64,000 nucleotides of DNA from an uncultured Caryophanales bacterium (GCA_937902735.1 CALELS010000017.1:46428-110427), one strand, 5' to 3'; counted from the first letter of the stretch, positions 1 to 8,887 are shown. The notes: generated from the sequence alone by a model not told the origin. Translations and numbers: made by a program.

Positions 1-67
1 TACTTGTTTTAAGTAAATCACCGATAACGTTAACGTAGGATCTTACTTTCTTATATTCACTATACAT
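1..67 (-). CDS. Start of an unidentified gene, cut by the window edge
   Basis: An ATG at 67 on the minus strand is preceded by a strong Shine-Dalgarno sequence (AAAGGAGAT) and stays open to the window edge. The 22 visible residues begin MYSEYKKVRSYVNVIGDLL. It lies 21 bases after the cysE stop, so it is probably co-transcribed with cysE. A cysteine-related gene would fit the place, but the fragment does not match a family I recognise. The reading frame is well supported; the function is unknown. Confidence 0.55.
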   Translation of the reverse strand, partial: MYSEYKKVRSYVNVIGDLLKTS

Positions 68-88
68 GTTAAATCTCCTTTAAGGGGG

Positions 89-574
89 TTATTTTATAAT
101 TGAATTAGCTGGAACATCTTCTCTGATTACTTGGTTAGCACCAATTTTTGCATTGTCACCAATAGTGACTCTACCGAGAATTTTTGCTCCTGAACCAATG
201 ACAACGTTGTTGCCAATGATTGGATGACGAGGTTCTTTTTTTAAAGAAACGCCACCTAAAGTAACTCCGTGATACATAGTTACATTGTCACCGATTATTG
301 CAGTTTCACCGATAACAACACCCATACCATGATCGATAAATAAGTTTTTACCAATCTTTGCAGCAGGATGAATCTCGATTCCTGTTTGTCGGCGCGCGAT
401 ATACATTATAACACTTGCGCAAAACTTGAGGTGGGCGCGATAAAGAAAATGAGCAAACCTGTATTTTCGCAAACAAATGACAGATGGATATGTCCAAAAG
501 ATTTGCCAACTACTTCTTGCAGCTGGATCTCTTCGTTTTATCGAAGCGTAGTAAGATTCCCCTTTTCTCGCCAT
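89..574 (-). CDS. cysE: Serine O-acetyltransferase, short form
   Basis: CysE moves an acetyl group from acetyl-CoA to L-serine, the first step of cysteine synthesis in the cytoplasm. The family signature RDPAARSS is near the N-terminus (about residues 15-22), followed by the left-handed beta-helix with FIDHGMGVVIGET and GVTLGG and its hexapeptide repeats. I start at the Met of MARKGES; an ATG seven codons upstream is also possible, and neither has a clear Shine-Dalgarno. At 161 residues it is shorter than typical CysE (about 215) and stops after VPANSIIK, without the usual GIPAR segment and C-terminal tail, the part that binds CysK and responds to cysteine in well-studied forms. It is divergent from fmt. 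Confidence 0.85.
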   Translation of the reverse strand: MARKGESYYASIKRRDPAARSSWQIFWTYPSVICLRKYRFAHFLYRAHLKFCASVIMYIARRQTGIEIHPAAKIGKNLFIDHGMGVVIGETAIIGDNVTMYHGVTLGGVSLKKEPRHPIIGNNVVIGSGAKILGRVTIGDNAKIGANQVIREDVPANSIIK

Positions 575-618
575 ACTCGTAAACAATATAAACATTTTAT
601 TATAAAATGCAATTGTTA

Positions 619-627
619 TGCTACAAT
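619..627 (+). promoter_or_regulatory. Probable extended -10 promoter of fmt
   Basis: TG, one base, then TACAAT forms an extended -10 element in the cysE-fmt divergent gap. Only 10 bases separate it from the fmt ATG, so the transcript should have almost no leader. No good -35 box is visible. Confidence 0.45.
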
Positions 628-637
628 TGAAGGCGAA

Positions 638-1573
638 ATGAAGAAAATTAATGAATATCGCATCTTATTTATCGGAACCCCTTTAATTGCTTCTTTGGTC
701 TTAGAAGATTTAATTAAAGAAGGTTTTAATATTGTTGGTTTAGTTGCTCAGGAAGATAAACCTGTTGGTAGAAAAAAAGAGATAGTACCCGTACCAACAA
801 AAAAAGTAGCCCTTAGATACAATATTCCAGTTTATCAACCTCATAGAATTAGAAAAGATTACGAATTTATTCGTAACTTGGATGTAGATTTAATATTAAC
901 CATTGCTTATGGTCAAATAATTCCTCATGAACTTTTATCAATTCCAAGATATGGTTGTTTGAATTTACATGGATCACTTCTTCCAAAATATAGAGGTGCC
1001 GCTCCAATTCAAAGAGCAATTTTAGAAGGTGAAACTAAAACTGGAATCACCTTAATGGAAATGGTTGATGAAATGGATGCAGGCGATATGTTTTTTAAGG
1101 AAGAAGTCGAAATATCTTCATGCGATACTTATACAACTCTAGTTCCAAAAATGGCTAAGGCTGCAAGTAAGATTTGTATAGAACATCTTCAAGATTACTT
1201 TGATGGCAAATTGCCTCGTATAAAACAAGATACGACTCTTGTTACATTCGCTAACAAAATTCTTCCCGAGGACGAGAAACTATCTGTTGATGAAACTTGT
1301 GATTTATTTATTAATCATGTACGTGCGCTAAGTGAAGAACCTGGCGCTTACTTATATTTAGACAATAAAAAATTAAAGATTTTTATGGCAACAAAAGCCT
1401 GCGATATTTTGATAGAAAAAGTTGGAGAAATCCTCATTAAAAAAGGATTGTTCTTAAAACTAAAAGATGGTGTTGTTCGTTTGAATAATATTCAACTTGA
1501 GGGCAAAAAGAGAATGGATGATGTCTCTTTTGCTAATGGTTCTCAAGTTTTAAATCACTTACTTGTTAAATAA
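638..1573 (+). CDS. fmt: Methionyl-tRNA formyltransferase
   Basis: Fmt formylates initiator Met-tRNA using 10-formyltetrahydrofolate. The start at MKKINEYRILFIGTPLIAS matches the family N-terminus, and the motif LHGSLLPKYRGAAPIQ with the catalytic Asn/His is present at about residues 112-127, followed by the C-terminal tRNA-binding domain; 311 residues is the usual length. A longer frame reaches back to 368, but that extension runs antisense through cysE and is not credible. The stop overlaps the next ATG by one base (TAATG), which suggests translational coupling with the helicase. No def (deformylase) gene is adjacent. Confidence 0.95.
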   Translation: MKKINEYRILFIGTPLIASLVLEDLIKEGFNIVGLVAQEDKPVGRKKEIVPVPTKKVALRYNIPVYQPHRIRKDYEFIRNLDVDLILTIAYGQIIPHELLSIPRYGCLNLHGSLLPKYRGAAPIQRAILEGETKTGITLMEMVDEMDAGDMFFKEEVEISSCDTYTTLVPKMAKAASKICIEHLQDYFDGKLPRIKQDTTLVTFANKILPEDEKLSVDETCDLFINHVRALSEEPGAYLYLDNKKLKIFMATKACDILIEKVGEILIKKGLFLKLKDGVVRLNNIQLEGKKRMDDVSFANGSQVLNHLLVK

Positions 1574-3900
1574 TGGAAAAGATTATTTCCTTAAGCGTTC
1601 ATAATCTAGTCGACTTCTTGTTTAGAAAAGGAGATATTGATGAACGTGTTTTTAATACTTCGACTATGTCGGAAGGAATAAAACTACATTCATATTATCA
1701 GTCGAAACAAAACCGCGAATATCTTGCTGAGTATTATTTGTCAGAAGATCTTTGTTATAACGATTTTATATTTAGAATTGATGGCAGGGCTGACGGGATT
1801 ATTCTAGATGATACTAATCCAGTTGTAGATGAGATAAAATCCACAGTTGTTGATTTGAACGAGTTCTTTGATAAAGAAGGAGAATGGCATCTAGCTCAAG
1901 CCAAAGTATATGCTTTGATGCTTGCTCATAAATTTAATTACCAAAAAATTAATATCCAATTAAGTTACATTCACCAAATTGATAAGAAGGAAATGTATCG
2001 TTATTTTTCATTCACGAAAGATGAATTAGAAAAAGATGTTAACGATATGCTCAAAGAGTATTTGGATTTTTATAGATTTATTGAAGAACACATAAATAAG
2101 AGGAATAAAAGTGCTTTGCACTTAGAATTCCCTTTTTCTAGATTCAGGAAAGGACAACGTGAACTTGCAAAATATAGTTATGGAATAGCAACAAATGGCG
2201 GAATCTTATTTGTTGAAGCTCCGACTGGCATTGGAAAGACAATGTCAACATTGTTTCCTTTTACAAAATCCTTCAAGGATGGTGAGAATGACAAAATCTT
2301 TTATCTAACAGCTAAAGGTAGTGGAAAAGAGATTGCCTTTAATTCAGTAAAAATCCTAAAAGAAAACAATTTTGACGCTTATCAAATAGTACTTACCGCC
2401 AAAGATAAGATTTGCCCTAATCCAGAAAAGGGATGTAATCCTGATGAATGTCCTTTTGCAAAAGACTATTACTCAAGCCTAAAGAAAGCTTTGATTTATT
2501 CTTTGAATAATGAGTCTAATTTTTCAAGAGAAATAATTTTGGAAATTGCTAAAAAATTTGCACTTTGTCCTTTTGAATTTTCATTAGATTTATCACTATT
2601 TATGGATATTATCATTTGTGATTACAATTATTTCTTTGATCCAATGGTTTATCTTAGAAGATATTTTGATGAACCTATTCACAGAACATTGTTACTAATT
2701 GATGAAGCACATAATTTAGTTGAGCGTGGTCGAAACATGTATAGCGCATCTTTTGACTCATATTCTTTCCATCTTGCTAAGAAAGCAATGAAGCATTTAG
2801 AACATAAGAAAATTAAGAATGCGATAAAAAGAATATCTAATATATTTAATTCCTTCGATCAACTTAATAATGGAGAAACACTAATTGAACCACTTGATGA
2901 TAAGGCTTTAAGAGGAATAGATGTCTATCTTTTAGCAAGCACTGATGTTTCCAAATATCACCATCAAGCTGCAACTGAAGAATTTATGGATTTCTTTTTC
3001 TCACTTAACAAATTCCGTAAGCTTTATGAATTCTATGATGAAAATTTTGCTCTTTATGTGAAAAAGAATGAGAATTTTATCTCAATCAATTTATTCTGCT
3101 TAGATCCATCAGAACTTCTACGTAATTCGTTAATTACAACAAAAGGTAAGATTATTTTCTCAGCAACTCTTTCTCCTACAGACTACTATGTAGATATGAT
3201 TGGTGGAGCTAGCTTTGACCCTCTCTTAAAACTGAATTCACCATTCAAAAAAGACAATTTGATGTTAATGATTGCTCCAAATATTTCTATTAAATATAAG
3301 AATCGACAAGCAACAATTCAAACTGTTAGTGAATATATCAAGCAAGCAGTAAAGAACAAGGTGGGTAATTACTTTGTGTACGCACCTAGTTATGAATATT
3401 TAAATCAACTTCTTCCTTATTTAGAAGATGGAGACTATGAAATTATCGTTCAAGAAAAAGATATGGACGAGAATGAAAAAGAACAGTTCCTTTCCTTATT
3501 TAAGGAAAAACCAACAAAAACTACATTAGGAGTTCTTGTAATTGGCGGGGCATTCTCTGAAGGTGTTGACCTAGTTAGTGATCGTCTTATTGGAGTAATT
3601 GTTGTAGGAGTTGGCTTACCTCAACTTTCTTATGAAAGAGATCTAATTAAAGATTATTTTGATAAGAAAAACGGTAAGGGATTTATGTACTCATATGCAG
3701 ATCCGGGGATGAATAAAGTTATGCAAGCTGTTGGTAGAGTAATAAGAAGTGAACATGATAGAGGCATTGCCTTACTTATAGATGATAGATATCTAAACGC
3801 CAATTATCGAAACCTATTTAAATCTAGTTGGGATAATTATCAAGTTGTAACATCTATCGATGACATCGATAAACTTACTTCTTCTTTTTGGAAAAAATAA
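1573..3900 (+). CDS. PD-(D/E)XK nuclease fused to an XPD/DinG-type helicase
   Basis: A 775-residue DNA repair protein. Residues about 1-170 look like a Cas4/RecB-type nuclease: Asp70 in RIDGRAD, Glu87-x-Lys89 in DEIKST, and a QxxxY motif (Gln109, Tyr113). Residues about 185-775 are a superfamily 2 helicase with Walker A (APTGIGKT, about 216-223), DEAH at 377-380 and a C-terminal QAVGR(V/I)IR motif. Cys281, Cys288, Cys293 and Cys332 sit between Walker A and DEAH, as in XPD/DinG proteins that carry a 4Fe-4S cluster. Known relatives unwind DNA 5'-3'; that this one also cuts single strands is inference. It is translationally coupled to fmt. Confidence 0.85.
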   Translation: MEKIISLSVHNLVDFLFRKGDIDERVFNTSTMSEGIKLHSYYQSKQNREYLAEYYLSEDLCYNDFIFRIDGRADGIILDDTNPVVDEIKSTVVDLNEFFDKEGEWHLAQAKVYALMLAHKFNYQKINIQLSYIHQIDKKEMYRYFSFTKDELEKDVNDMLKEYLDFYRFIEEHINKRNKSALHLEFPFSRFRKGQRELAKYSYGIATNGGILFVEAPTGIGKTMSTLFPFTKSFKDGENDKIFYLTAKGSGKEIAFNSVKILKENNFDAYQIVLTAKDKICPNPEKGCNPDECPFAKDYYSSLKKALIYSLNNESNFSREIILEIAKKFALCPFEFSLDLSLFMDIIICDYNYFFDPMVYLRRYFDEPIHRTLLLIDEAHNLVERGRNMYSASFDSYSFHLAKKAMKHLEHKKIKNAIKRISNIFNSFDQLNNGETLIEPLDDKALRGIDVYLLASTDVSKYHHQAATEEFMDFFFSLNKFRKLYEFYDENFALYVKKNENFISINLFCLDPSELLRNSLITTKGKIIFSATLSPTDYYVDMIGGASFDPLLKLNSPFKKDNLMLMIAPNISIKYKNRQATIQTVSEYIKQAVKNKVGNYFVYAPSYEYLNQLLPYLEDGDYEIIVQEKDMDENEKEQFLSLFKEKPTKTTLGVLVIGGAFSEGVDLVSDRLIGVIVVGVGLPQLSYERDLIKDYFDKKNGKGFMYSYADPGMNKVMQAVGRVIRSEHDRGIALLIDDRYLNANYRNLFKSSWDNYQVVTSIDDIDKLTSSFWKK

Positions 3901-3935
3901 TTCAATAATTACTATTTTATGTAATAATATTAGCC

Positions 3936-5747
3936 ATGGCATACGATAAATCACACATTCGTAATTTCTCAATCATTGCACATATCGATCATGGTAAATC
4001 TACTTTAGCAGATCGTATTTTAGAATTAACTGAAACAGTTTCTCAAAGAGAAATGAAGGATCAGATCCTTGATTCTATGGACCTCGAAAGAGAAAGAGGA
4101 ATTACGATCAAATTAAATGCTGTGACAATCAAATATCACGCTAAAAATGGTGAAGATTATTTATTTAATTTGATTGACACTCCAGGGCATGTTGACTTCT
4201 CATATGAGGTATCACGTTCTCTTGCCGCTTGTGAAGGTTGTCTTTTAGTTGTTGATGCTACTCAAGGAGTAGAAGCTCAAACATTAGCAAATGTATATCT
4301 AGCGGTTGATAACAATTTAGAAATTCTTCCAGTTATCAACAAAGTTGATTTACCAAGCGCAATGCCTGATTTGGTTAAAGATGAAATCGAAAAAAGAATT
4401 GGTATTTCGTGCGAAGATGCATGTCTTGTAAGTGCAAAGACTGGTTTAGGTGTTGATAATGTTCTTGAAGCAATTGTTAAAGATATACCTGCTCCAGAAG
4501 GTGATGCATCAGCTCCTTTACAAGCATTAATCTTTGATTCTTTTTATGATTCCTATCGCGGAGTTATTGTTTTAATTAGAATTAAAAGTGGAACAGTTAA
4601 AGTCGGTGATACAATTCGACTTATGGCTGCTGGAAGTGAATATCTAGTAACAGAAGTAGGCATTAGAACCCCAAAAGAAGTTAAAGTCGATTCCTTAACA
4701 GTTGGGGAAGTTGGCTATTTAGCTGCCCAAATTAAAAACATCAAAGATGTATTTCCTGGTGAGACAATAACTTTAGCAAATAATCCTGCCGAAGAAGCTC
4801 TTCCTGGTTATAAAAGAATGAATCCAATGGTCTATTGTGGTCTATACCCTGTAGATAGTAAAAAGTTCTTAGATTTAAAAGATGCTTTAGAGAAATTATC
4901 TCTAAATGATTCATCTTTAACTTATGAAGCTGAGACTAGCCAAGCTCTTGGATTTGGTTTTAGATGTGGTTTCTTAGGTCTTCTTCACATGGATGTAATT
5001 CAAGAAAGACTTGAAAGAGAATACAATCTAGATTTAATTTTAACTGCTCCAAGTGTCATCTATCATGTCTACCTTACCAAAGGTAATGAAATGATTAAAC
5101 TCGATAATCCATCAAAATTACCTGATTTAACTCTTATCAAAGAGATTCAAGAACCATATGTTAAAGCATCCATCATGACTCCAAAAGAGTACGTTGGACC
5201 AGTTATGGAACTGTGCCAAGATCGTCGTGGTATTTATATCGATTTACAATATTTTGATGACACCAGAATGATTATTAACTACGAACTTCCTTTAGCAGAA
5301 ATTGTGTACAATTTCTTTGATAAATTAAAAAGTTTTACTAAAGGATATGCTTCTTTTGACTACGAATATAGTGGCTATCGTGCATCAAATTTATCCAAAA
5401 TGGATATTCTTCTTAATGGAGAAGTTATCGATGCACTATCGACAATTGTCTATAAAGGCAATGCATATGAACGTGGTAGTTTAGTTGTTCGTAAATTAAA
5501 AGAAATCATTCCTCGTCAACAATTCGAAGTCCCAGTGCAAGCTGCTATCAATGGCAAGGTCATTGCAAGAGCAGATATTAAGGCTGTTCGCAAGGATGTT
5601 TTGGCCAAATGTTATGGTGGTGACATTTCTAGAAAACGTAAACTTCTTGAGAAGCAAAAAGAAGGCAAAAAACGTATGAAAGCTATTGGTTCTGTTGAAG
5701 TTCCTCAAGAAGCATTTATGAGTGTACTTTCAATTGATGATGAATAG
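3936..5747 (+). CDS. lepA: Elongation factor 4 (LepA), ribosome back-translocase GTPase
   Basis: A translational GTPase that acts on stalled or mistranslocated ribosomes. The N-terminus RNFSIIAHIDHGKST is the G1 motif, followed by the switch region with RERGITIK, DTPGHVDF (G3) and NKVD (G4), then EF-G-like domains and the LepA-specific C-terminal domain (GKVIARADIKAVRKDVLAKCYGGD); 603 residues is full length. It follows the helicase gene by 35 bases. There is no Shine-Dalgarno, and AT-rich -10-like sequence at about 3922-3930 ends only a few bases before the ATG, so it may also have its own leaderless transcript. Confidence 0.97.
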   Translation: MAYDKSHIRNFSIIAHIDHGKSTLADRILELTETVSQREMKDQILDSMDLERERGITIKLNAVTIKYHAKNGEDYLFNLIDTPGHVDFSYEVSRSLAACEGCLLVVDATQGVEAQTLANVYLAVDNNLEILPVINKVDLPSAMPDLVKDEIEKRIGISCEDACLVSAKTGLGVDNVLEAIVKDIPAPEGDASAPLQALIFDSFYDSYRGVIVLIRIKSGTVKVGDTIRLMAAGSEYLVTEVGIRTPKEVKVDSLTVGEVGYLAAQIKNIKDVFPGETITLANNPAEEALPGYKRMNPMVYCGLYPVDSKKFLDLKDALEKLSLNDSSLTYEAETSQALGFGFRCGFLGLLHMDVIQERLEREYNLDLILTAPSVIYHVYLTKGNEMIKLDNPSKLPDLTLIKEIQEPYVKASIMTPKEYVGPVMELCQDRRGIYIDLQYFDDTRMIINYELPLAEIVYNFFDKLKSFTKGYASFDYEYSGYRASNLSKMDILLNGEVIDALSTIVYKGNAYERGSLVVRKLKEIIPRQQFEVPVQAAINGKVIARADIKAVRKDVLAKCYGGDISRKRKLLEKQKEGKKRMKAIGSVEVPQEAFMSVLSIDDE

Positions 5748-5771
5748 ATTTGTAGTATCATTTTGGTTCAA

Positions 5772-5782
5772 AATTAGTAGTT
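5772..5782. repeat. 11-base AATTAGTAGTT repeat, lepA-fic gap
   Basis: AATTAGTAGTT, the complement of the core of the 18-base repeat, just upstream of the -35 box at 5787. Confidence 0.6.
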
Positions 5783-5786
5783 CTTA

Positions 5787-5815
5787 TTGTAATAAGTAGA
5801 AATGCCTCTTATAAT
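5787..5815 (+). promoter_or_regulatory. Sigma-A promoter inside the lepA terminator
   Basis: TTGTAA (5787-5792), a 17-base spacer and a perfect TATAAT (5810-5815). The -10 box spans the end of the hairpin's left arm and the start of its loop, so transcription would begin near 5822, in the last bases of the loop. The right arm then supplies the AAGAGG ribosome-binding site. An AATTAGTAGTT repeat lies just upstream (5772-5782). Confidence 0.65.
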
Positions 5816-5837
5816 ATATGCGTAAGAGGTATTTTTT
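5802..5837 (+). terminator. Hairpin terminator after lepA overlapping the next promoter
   Basis: Bases 5802-5811 (ATGCCTCTTA) pair with 5823-5832 (TAAGAGGTAT; one G-T pair) around an 11-base loop, followed by six T ending just before the next ATG at 5838. Only transcripts coming from lepA contain both arms. Confidence 0.65.
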
Positions 5838-7361
5838 ATGGCAACAAATGATTTAGGCTATCGTTTTACTGAAGAAACATATGCCACTAAGCAAGAAGTT
5901 ATTAAAGCTTTAAACACCAGCCTTGTTGACTCTATTTGGAGCAACATTTTAATGTATCGTCACGACTATAATCGTTTCACGAAATTACGTGATGTTTCAA
6001 AGTCTTTATTTTGCATTTGCTACTTCAAAAATTTAAAAACTAAGGCTGAAGATTTAGAACAAAAATTCGTTCGTTTAAATGATCGTTACTCATTGCTCAA
6101 AGTTAACACTTTAGAAAAATATCAAATTGACAAGCCTGCATTAATGAAGATTCTTCGCGCTGTATCACGTGAGTTAAATATCTATGTAAATGATGTCGCA
6201 TTAGATAACATTATCTCTAAAAGAGATGTAGGTGAAGAATACGCTGCTTTAGTAAATTATTACAAAGCCCTTTTATATATCGATAAGTATCATATGGATG
6301 CGATTGATGATAATCTCGTTGCTAAATTATATTCTCTCCTATTAGGAGGTGGAGAACTTAATGCATTCTATCGTCTCAGTGATTTTGTTTCCTATCAATC
6401 AAAAGCTCTTATTAACCGTGAGTATGAAGGTGTACCTGCAAGATTAATTGAGGATTCTATGAATAATTTATTTGATTTCTTGGGTGATGAGGACATGTCG
6501 ATTTCTTATAAGATAGCTATTACTTATTATATGGTTAATTTTATTAAACCATTCGACAAATATAATGAATTAATTGCCGTATTATTAATCAAATATATTC
6601 TTTTAAGAAGAAGTATCTCTGGGGCAACTTATATTCCCTTAGAGAATATTGTTGATCAAAGCGAGAATCTTAAAGTCGTATTCAAAGAAGTTCAAAAGAG
6701 TCGTGATTTAACATATATCATCACACGTTTCATGCCATTTGCTAGTAGCTACACAAGCGAATTACTAGATGATTTAGTTAAATTAAATGTATCCCAAGCA
6801 CGTGATCAATTTGTAGGAAAAGATGAACTTGAAGATTATGAAGCTCCTGAAAGTTTTGTTGAAACTCCAAAGTTTGAAGAAACTAAAGAAGACATAAAAT
6901 TTGAACCTTCCTATGGAGATGAAAACGAAGAAATGCTTGAAGAAGAACTTCAAGAAGAAACTCTAGAAGTGACTCCTGAACCTATTGTGGAAGAATATCA
7001 TCTTCATAAAGAAGCTATTGAATCTACGAAAGAAGAGAGAGCGAAAAAAGAAAGAAAACCATATGAACATCGTATGGTTAGCAAACAAAAAGTTGCTCCA
7101 AAAAATTCTTATGAAGAAGAATTGCTAGCTTTAGAAGAGGATATGCTTGAATCTGATCCATCCTTAAAATCTCACCAAGCTCATTTCTATGTGCGTCATA
7201 ATACTGTTGGTAAATTCTATACAATCCAACAATATAAACGCTTGGAGGGATGTGTATACGAAACTGCTCGTACATCTATGGATAATTTAGCAAAAAAGGG
7301 ATATTATAAACGCGAACAAGTCAAAAATAAGTTCGTATATACCCCAATTAAAAGAGATTAA
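5838..7361 (+). CDS. Fic-fold protein with a degenerate active site plus winged helix
   Basis: 507 residues. The middle (about 120-260) has the layout of a Fic domain: the run VGEEYAALVNYYKAL, then FYRLSDF, then a helix leading to KPFDKYNEL at 237-245, exactly where Fic enzymes carry HPFxxGNGR. Only Pro, Phe and the central Asn are kept; the catalytic His is Lys237, and both Gly and the Arg are gone, so AMP transfer is unlikely. An acidic, Glu-rich linker (about 325-420) leads to a C-terminal winged helix (about 450-507, TIQQYKRLEG...TARTSMDNLAKKGYYKR), as in many Fic proteins. I infer a binding or regulatory role. The assignment rests on pattern matching alone; a DnaD-like replication protein was considered but fits less well. 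Confidence 0.6.
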   Translation: MATNDLGYRFTEETYATKQEVIKALNTSLVDSIWSNILMYRHDYNRFTKLRDVSKSLFCICYFKNLKTKAEDLEQKFVRLNDRYSLLKVNTLEKYQIDKPALMKILRAVSRELNIYVNDVALDNIISKRDVGEEYAALVNYYKALLYIDKYHMDAIDDNLVAKLYSLLLGGGELNAFYRLSDFVSYQSKALINREYEGVPARLIEDSMNNLFDFLGDEDMSISYKIAITYYMVNFIKPFDKYNELIAVLLIKYILLRRSISGATYIPLENIVDQSENLKVVFKEVQKSRDLTYIITRFMPFASSYTSELLDDLVKLNVSQARDQFVGKDELEDYEAPESFVETPKFEETKEDIKFEPSYGDENEEMLEEELQEETLEVTPEPIVEEYHLHKEAIESTKEERAKKERKPYEHRMVSKQKVAPKNSYEEELLALEEDMLESDPSLKSHQAHFYVRHNTVGKFYTIQQYKRLEGCVYETARTSMDNLAKKGYYKREQVKNKFVYTPIKRD

Positions 7362-7372
7362 GGAGAAAATAA

Positions 7373-7645
7373 ATGTTAACATTTGATAAAGTAGATTTTG
7401 GAAATTTCCTTCCCCTTGTAATTATTTTTGGGGTTTTAGCATTCTTTGGACTTATAGTTTTAGTAATTATTATTGTTAAACGCCATGTAAGTGCTCTTCA
7501 AATCAAAAAAGAAGATATCCCTGAAGAAGAAGCCATCGAGCAAGAACTCGATCGCATTTTAGTTCCTGTTGAAGATGAAGAAACAATTAAAGAGATGGCA
7601 AAAGAAAATATTGAAGAAATAAAAAAGGATGCCGAAAACAAATAA
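7373..7645 (+). CDS. Small single-pass membrane protein, unknown function
   Basis: A 90-residue protein with a perfect AAGGAG site before its ATG. One strong membrane segment (about residues 12-36, rich in Leu, Ile, Val and Phe) is followed by a short basic stretch (KRHVSALQIKK) and an acidic, helical cytoplasmic tail. Basic residues after the membrane segment suggest an N-out, C-in topology. It lies 11 bases after the Fic-like gene and overlaps hemW by 17 bases, so the three are one transcript. I do not recognise the family. Confidence 0.75.
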   Translation: MLTFDKVDFGNFLPLVIIFGVLAFFGLIVLVIIIVKRHVSALQIKKEDIPEEEAIEQELDRILVPVEDEETIKEMAKENIEEIKKDAENK

Positions 7646-8750
7646 CAAAGTTAAATCTTTATACATCCACATACCTTTCTGCGATCATATATGCGCTTAT
7701 TGTGATTTCCATAAGCTAATATATAACGAAAAGTTCGCTAAGAATTATGTGGATGTTTTATTAAACGAAATTGATTCATATAACCTTGAATCTCTTTCAA
7801 CAATCTATATTGGTGGTGGTACCCCAACATCTTTAAAAGATGAAGATTTCGAAAAACTTTTAAAGAGATGCTCCTCACTTTTAAGTGATAAATATGAATT
7901 TACCGTGGAAGCCAATGTCGAAAACCTTACAGACAAAAAGCTTCAAATAATGAAAAATTACAAAGTGAATCGTTTGTCTATTGGCATTGAATCCACAAAC
8001 GATTGTGTTTTAAATCTCATAAATCGTCATCACTCATTTTTAGATGCAAAAGATGCAATTTTAAGAGCAAGGTCATTTGGGTTTAATAATATCAATGTTG
8101 ATTTAATCTTTGGTCTACCAAGACAAAATAAAGAAGTCTTAATCGAAGACTTGAAGAACATAATTGCTCTTAAAACCGAACATATTTCCATATATTCGCT
8201 TATAGTTTCGAAAGGAACAATATTTTATAACAAAAAAATTAAAGAATTGGATGAGGATACAAATCGTCAATATTATGATTTAATTCTCGATACATTACGA
8301 AAAAACGGCTATGAAAGATATGAAATATCTAATTTTGCTAAAGATCATCATTATTCAAAACATAATTTAGTTTATTGGAATGATGAAGAATATGTTGGAG
8401 TGGGCCTATCTGCAAGTGGTTATATAAATAATAAAAGATATCGTAACACATTAAATATTAACGAGTATCTAGCAGGCCATTATTTAAATAATCAAGATAT
8501 CGAAATAATTGATGAAAAACGTCATTTAGAGGAATATCTAATGCTTAAATTAAGACTCGAGCAAGGTTTTGATTTGTCTGAGTTTGAGAATACATTTGGT
8601 TTTGATTTTATAACAAAGTTTAAAGATGTGGTGAATGAATTAACTAAAAATAGTTTAATGATAGTCACAAAAAATAATGCAAGATTAACTGATGATGGGC
8701 TAATGATTTTAGATAATATTTTGCTCAAATTTTACAAAAATATAGACTGA
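7629..8750 (+). CDS. hemW: HemW-like radical SAM protein (heme chaperone family)
   Basis: A radical SAM protein of the HemN/HemW family, 373 residues. The N-terminus YIHIPFCDHICAYCDF carries the CxxxCxxC cluster motif spaced as in HemW. IGGGTPTSL follows, and the C-terminal part has GYERYEISNFAK and HNLVYW, typical of the family. HemW proteins deliver heme to respiratory enzymes and lack the extra cysteine of true coproporphyrinogen dehydrogenase. Annotations of 'coproporphyrinogen III oxidase' for such proteins are usually wrong. It is the last gene before the heat-shock promoter. Confidence 0.9.
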   Translation: MPKTNNKVKSLYIHIPFCDHICAYCDFHKLIYNEKFAKNYVDVLLNEIDSYNLESLSTIYIGGGTPTSLKDEDFEKLLKRCSSLLSDKYEFTVEANVENLTDKKLQIMKNYKVNRLSIGIESTNDCVLNLINRHHSFLDAKDAILRARSFGFNNINVDLIFGLPRQNKEVLIEDLKNIIALKTEHISIYSLIVSKGTIFYNKKIKELDEDTNRQYYDLILDTLRKNGYERYEISNFAKDHHYSKHNLVYWNDEEYVGVGLSASGYINNKRYRNTLNINEYLAGHYLNNQDIEIIDEKRHLEEYLMLKLRLEQGFDLSEFENTFGFDFITKFKDVVNELTKNSLMIVTKNNARLTDDGLMILDNILLKFYKNID

Positions 8751-8841
8751 ATAGTTTACTTATCTCTCGCGCGCGAACCTTATTATATAAATATAATATA
8801 CAAACGCAAAATTTTTATATAAACAAAGTTTTTATATTTTT

Positions 8842-8868
8842 TTAGCACTTAAGTGTTGACAGTGCCAA
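8842..8868 (+). promoter_or_regulatory. Upstream CIRCE operator, degenerate
   Basis: TTAGCACTT, nine bases, CAGTGCCAA. The consensus halves are TTAGCACTC and GAGTGCTAA with a nine-base spacer, so the arms match 8/9 and 7/9. It covers the -35 box of the hrcA promoter. This suggests HrcA can block polymerase entry as well as use the better site downstream. Confidence 0.7.
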
Positions 8869-8883
8869 ATATTAACTTATAAT
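8856..8883 (+). promoter_or_regulatory. Sigma-A promoter of the hrcA-grpE-dnaK-dnaJ operon
   Basis: A perfect TTGACA (8856-8861), a 16-base spacer and a perfect TATAAT (8878-8883). CIRCE elements overlap the -35 and follow the -10. Confidence 0.9.
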
Positions 8884-8887
8884 GTTG

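Noticed and set aside
368..637. N-terminal extension of fmt by 90 residues
   Set aside because: It is antisense through cysE and has no family similarity; the Fmt N-terminus begins at 638 with a partial ribosome site.
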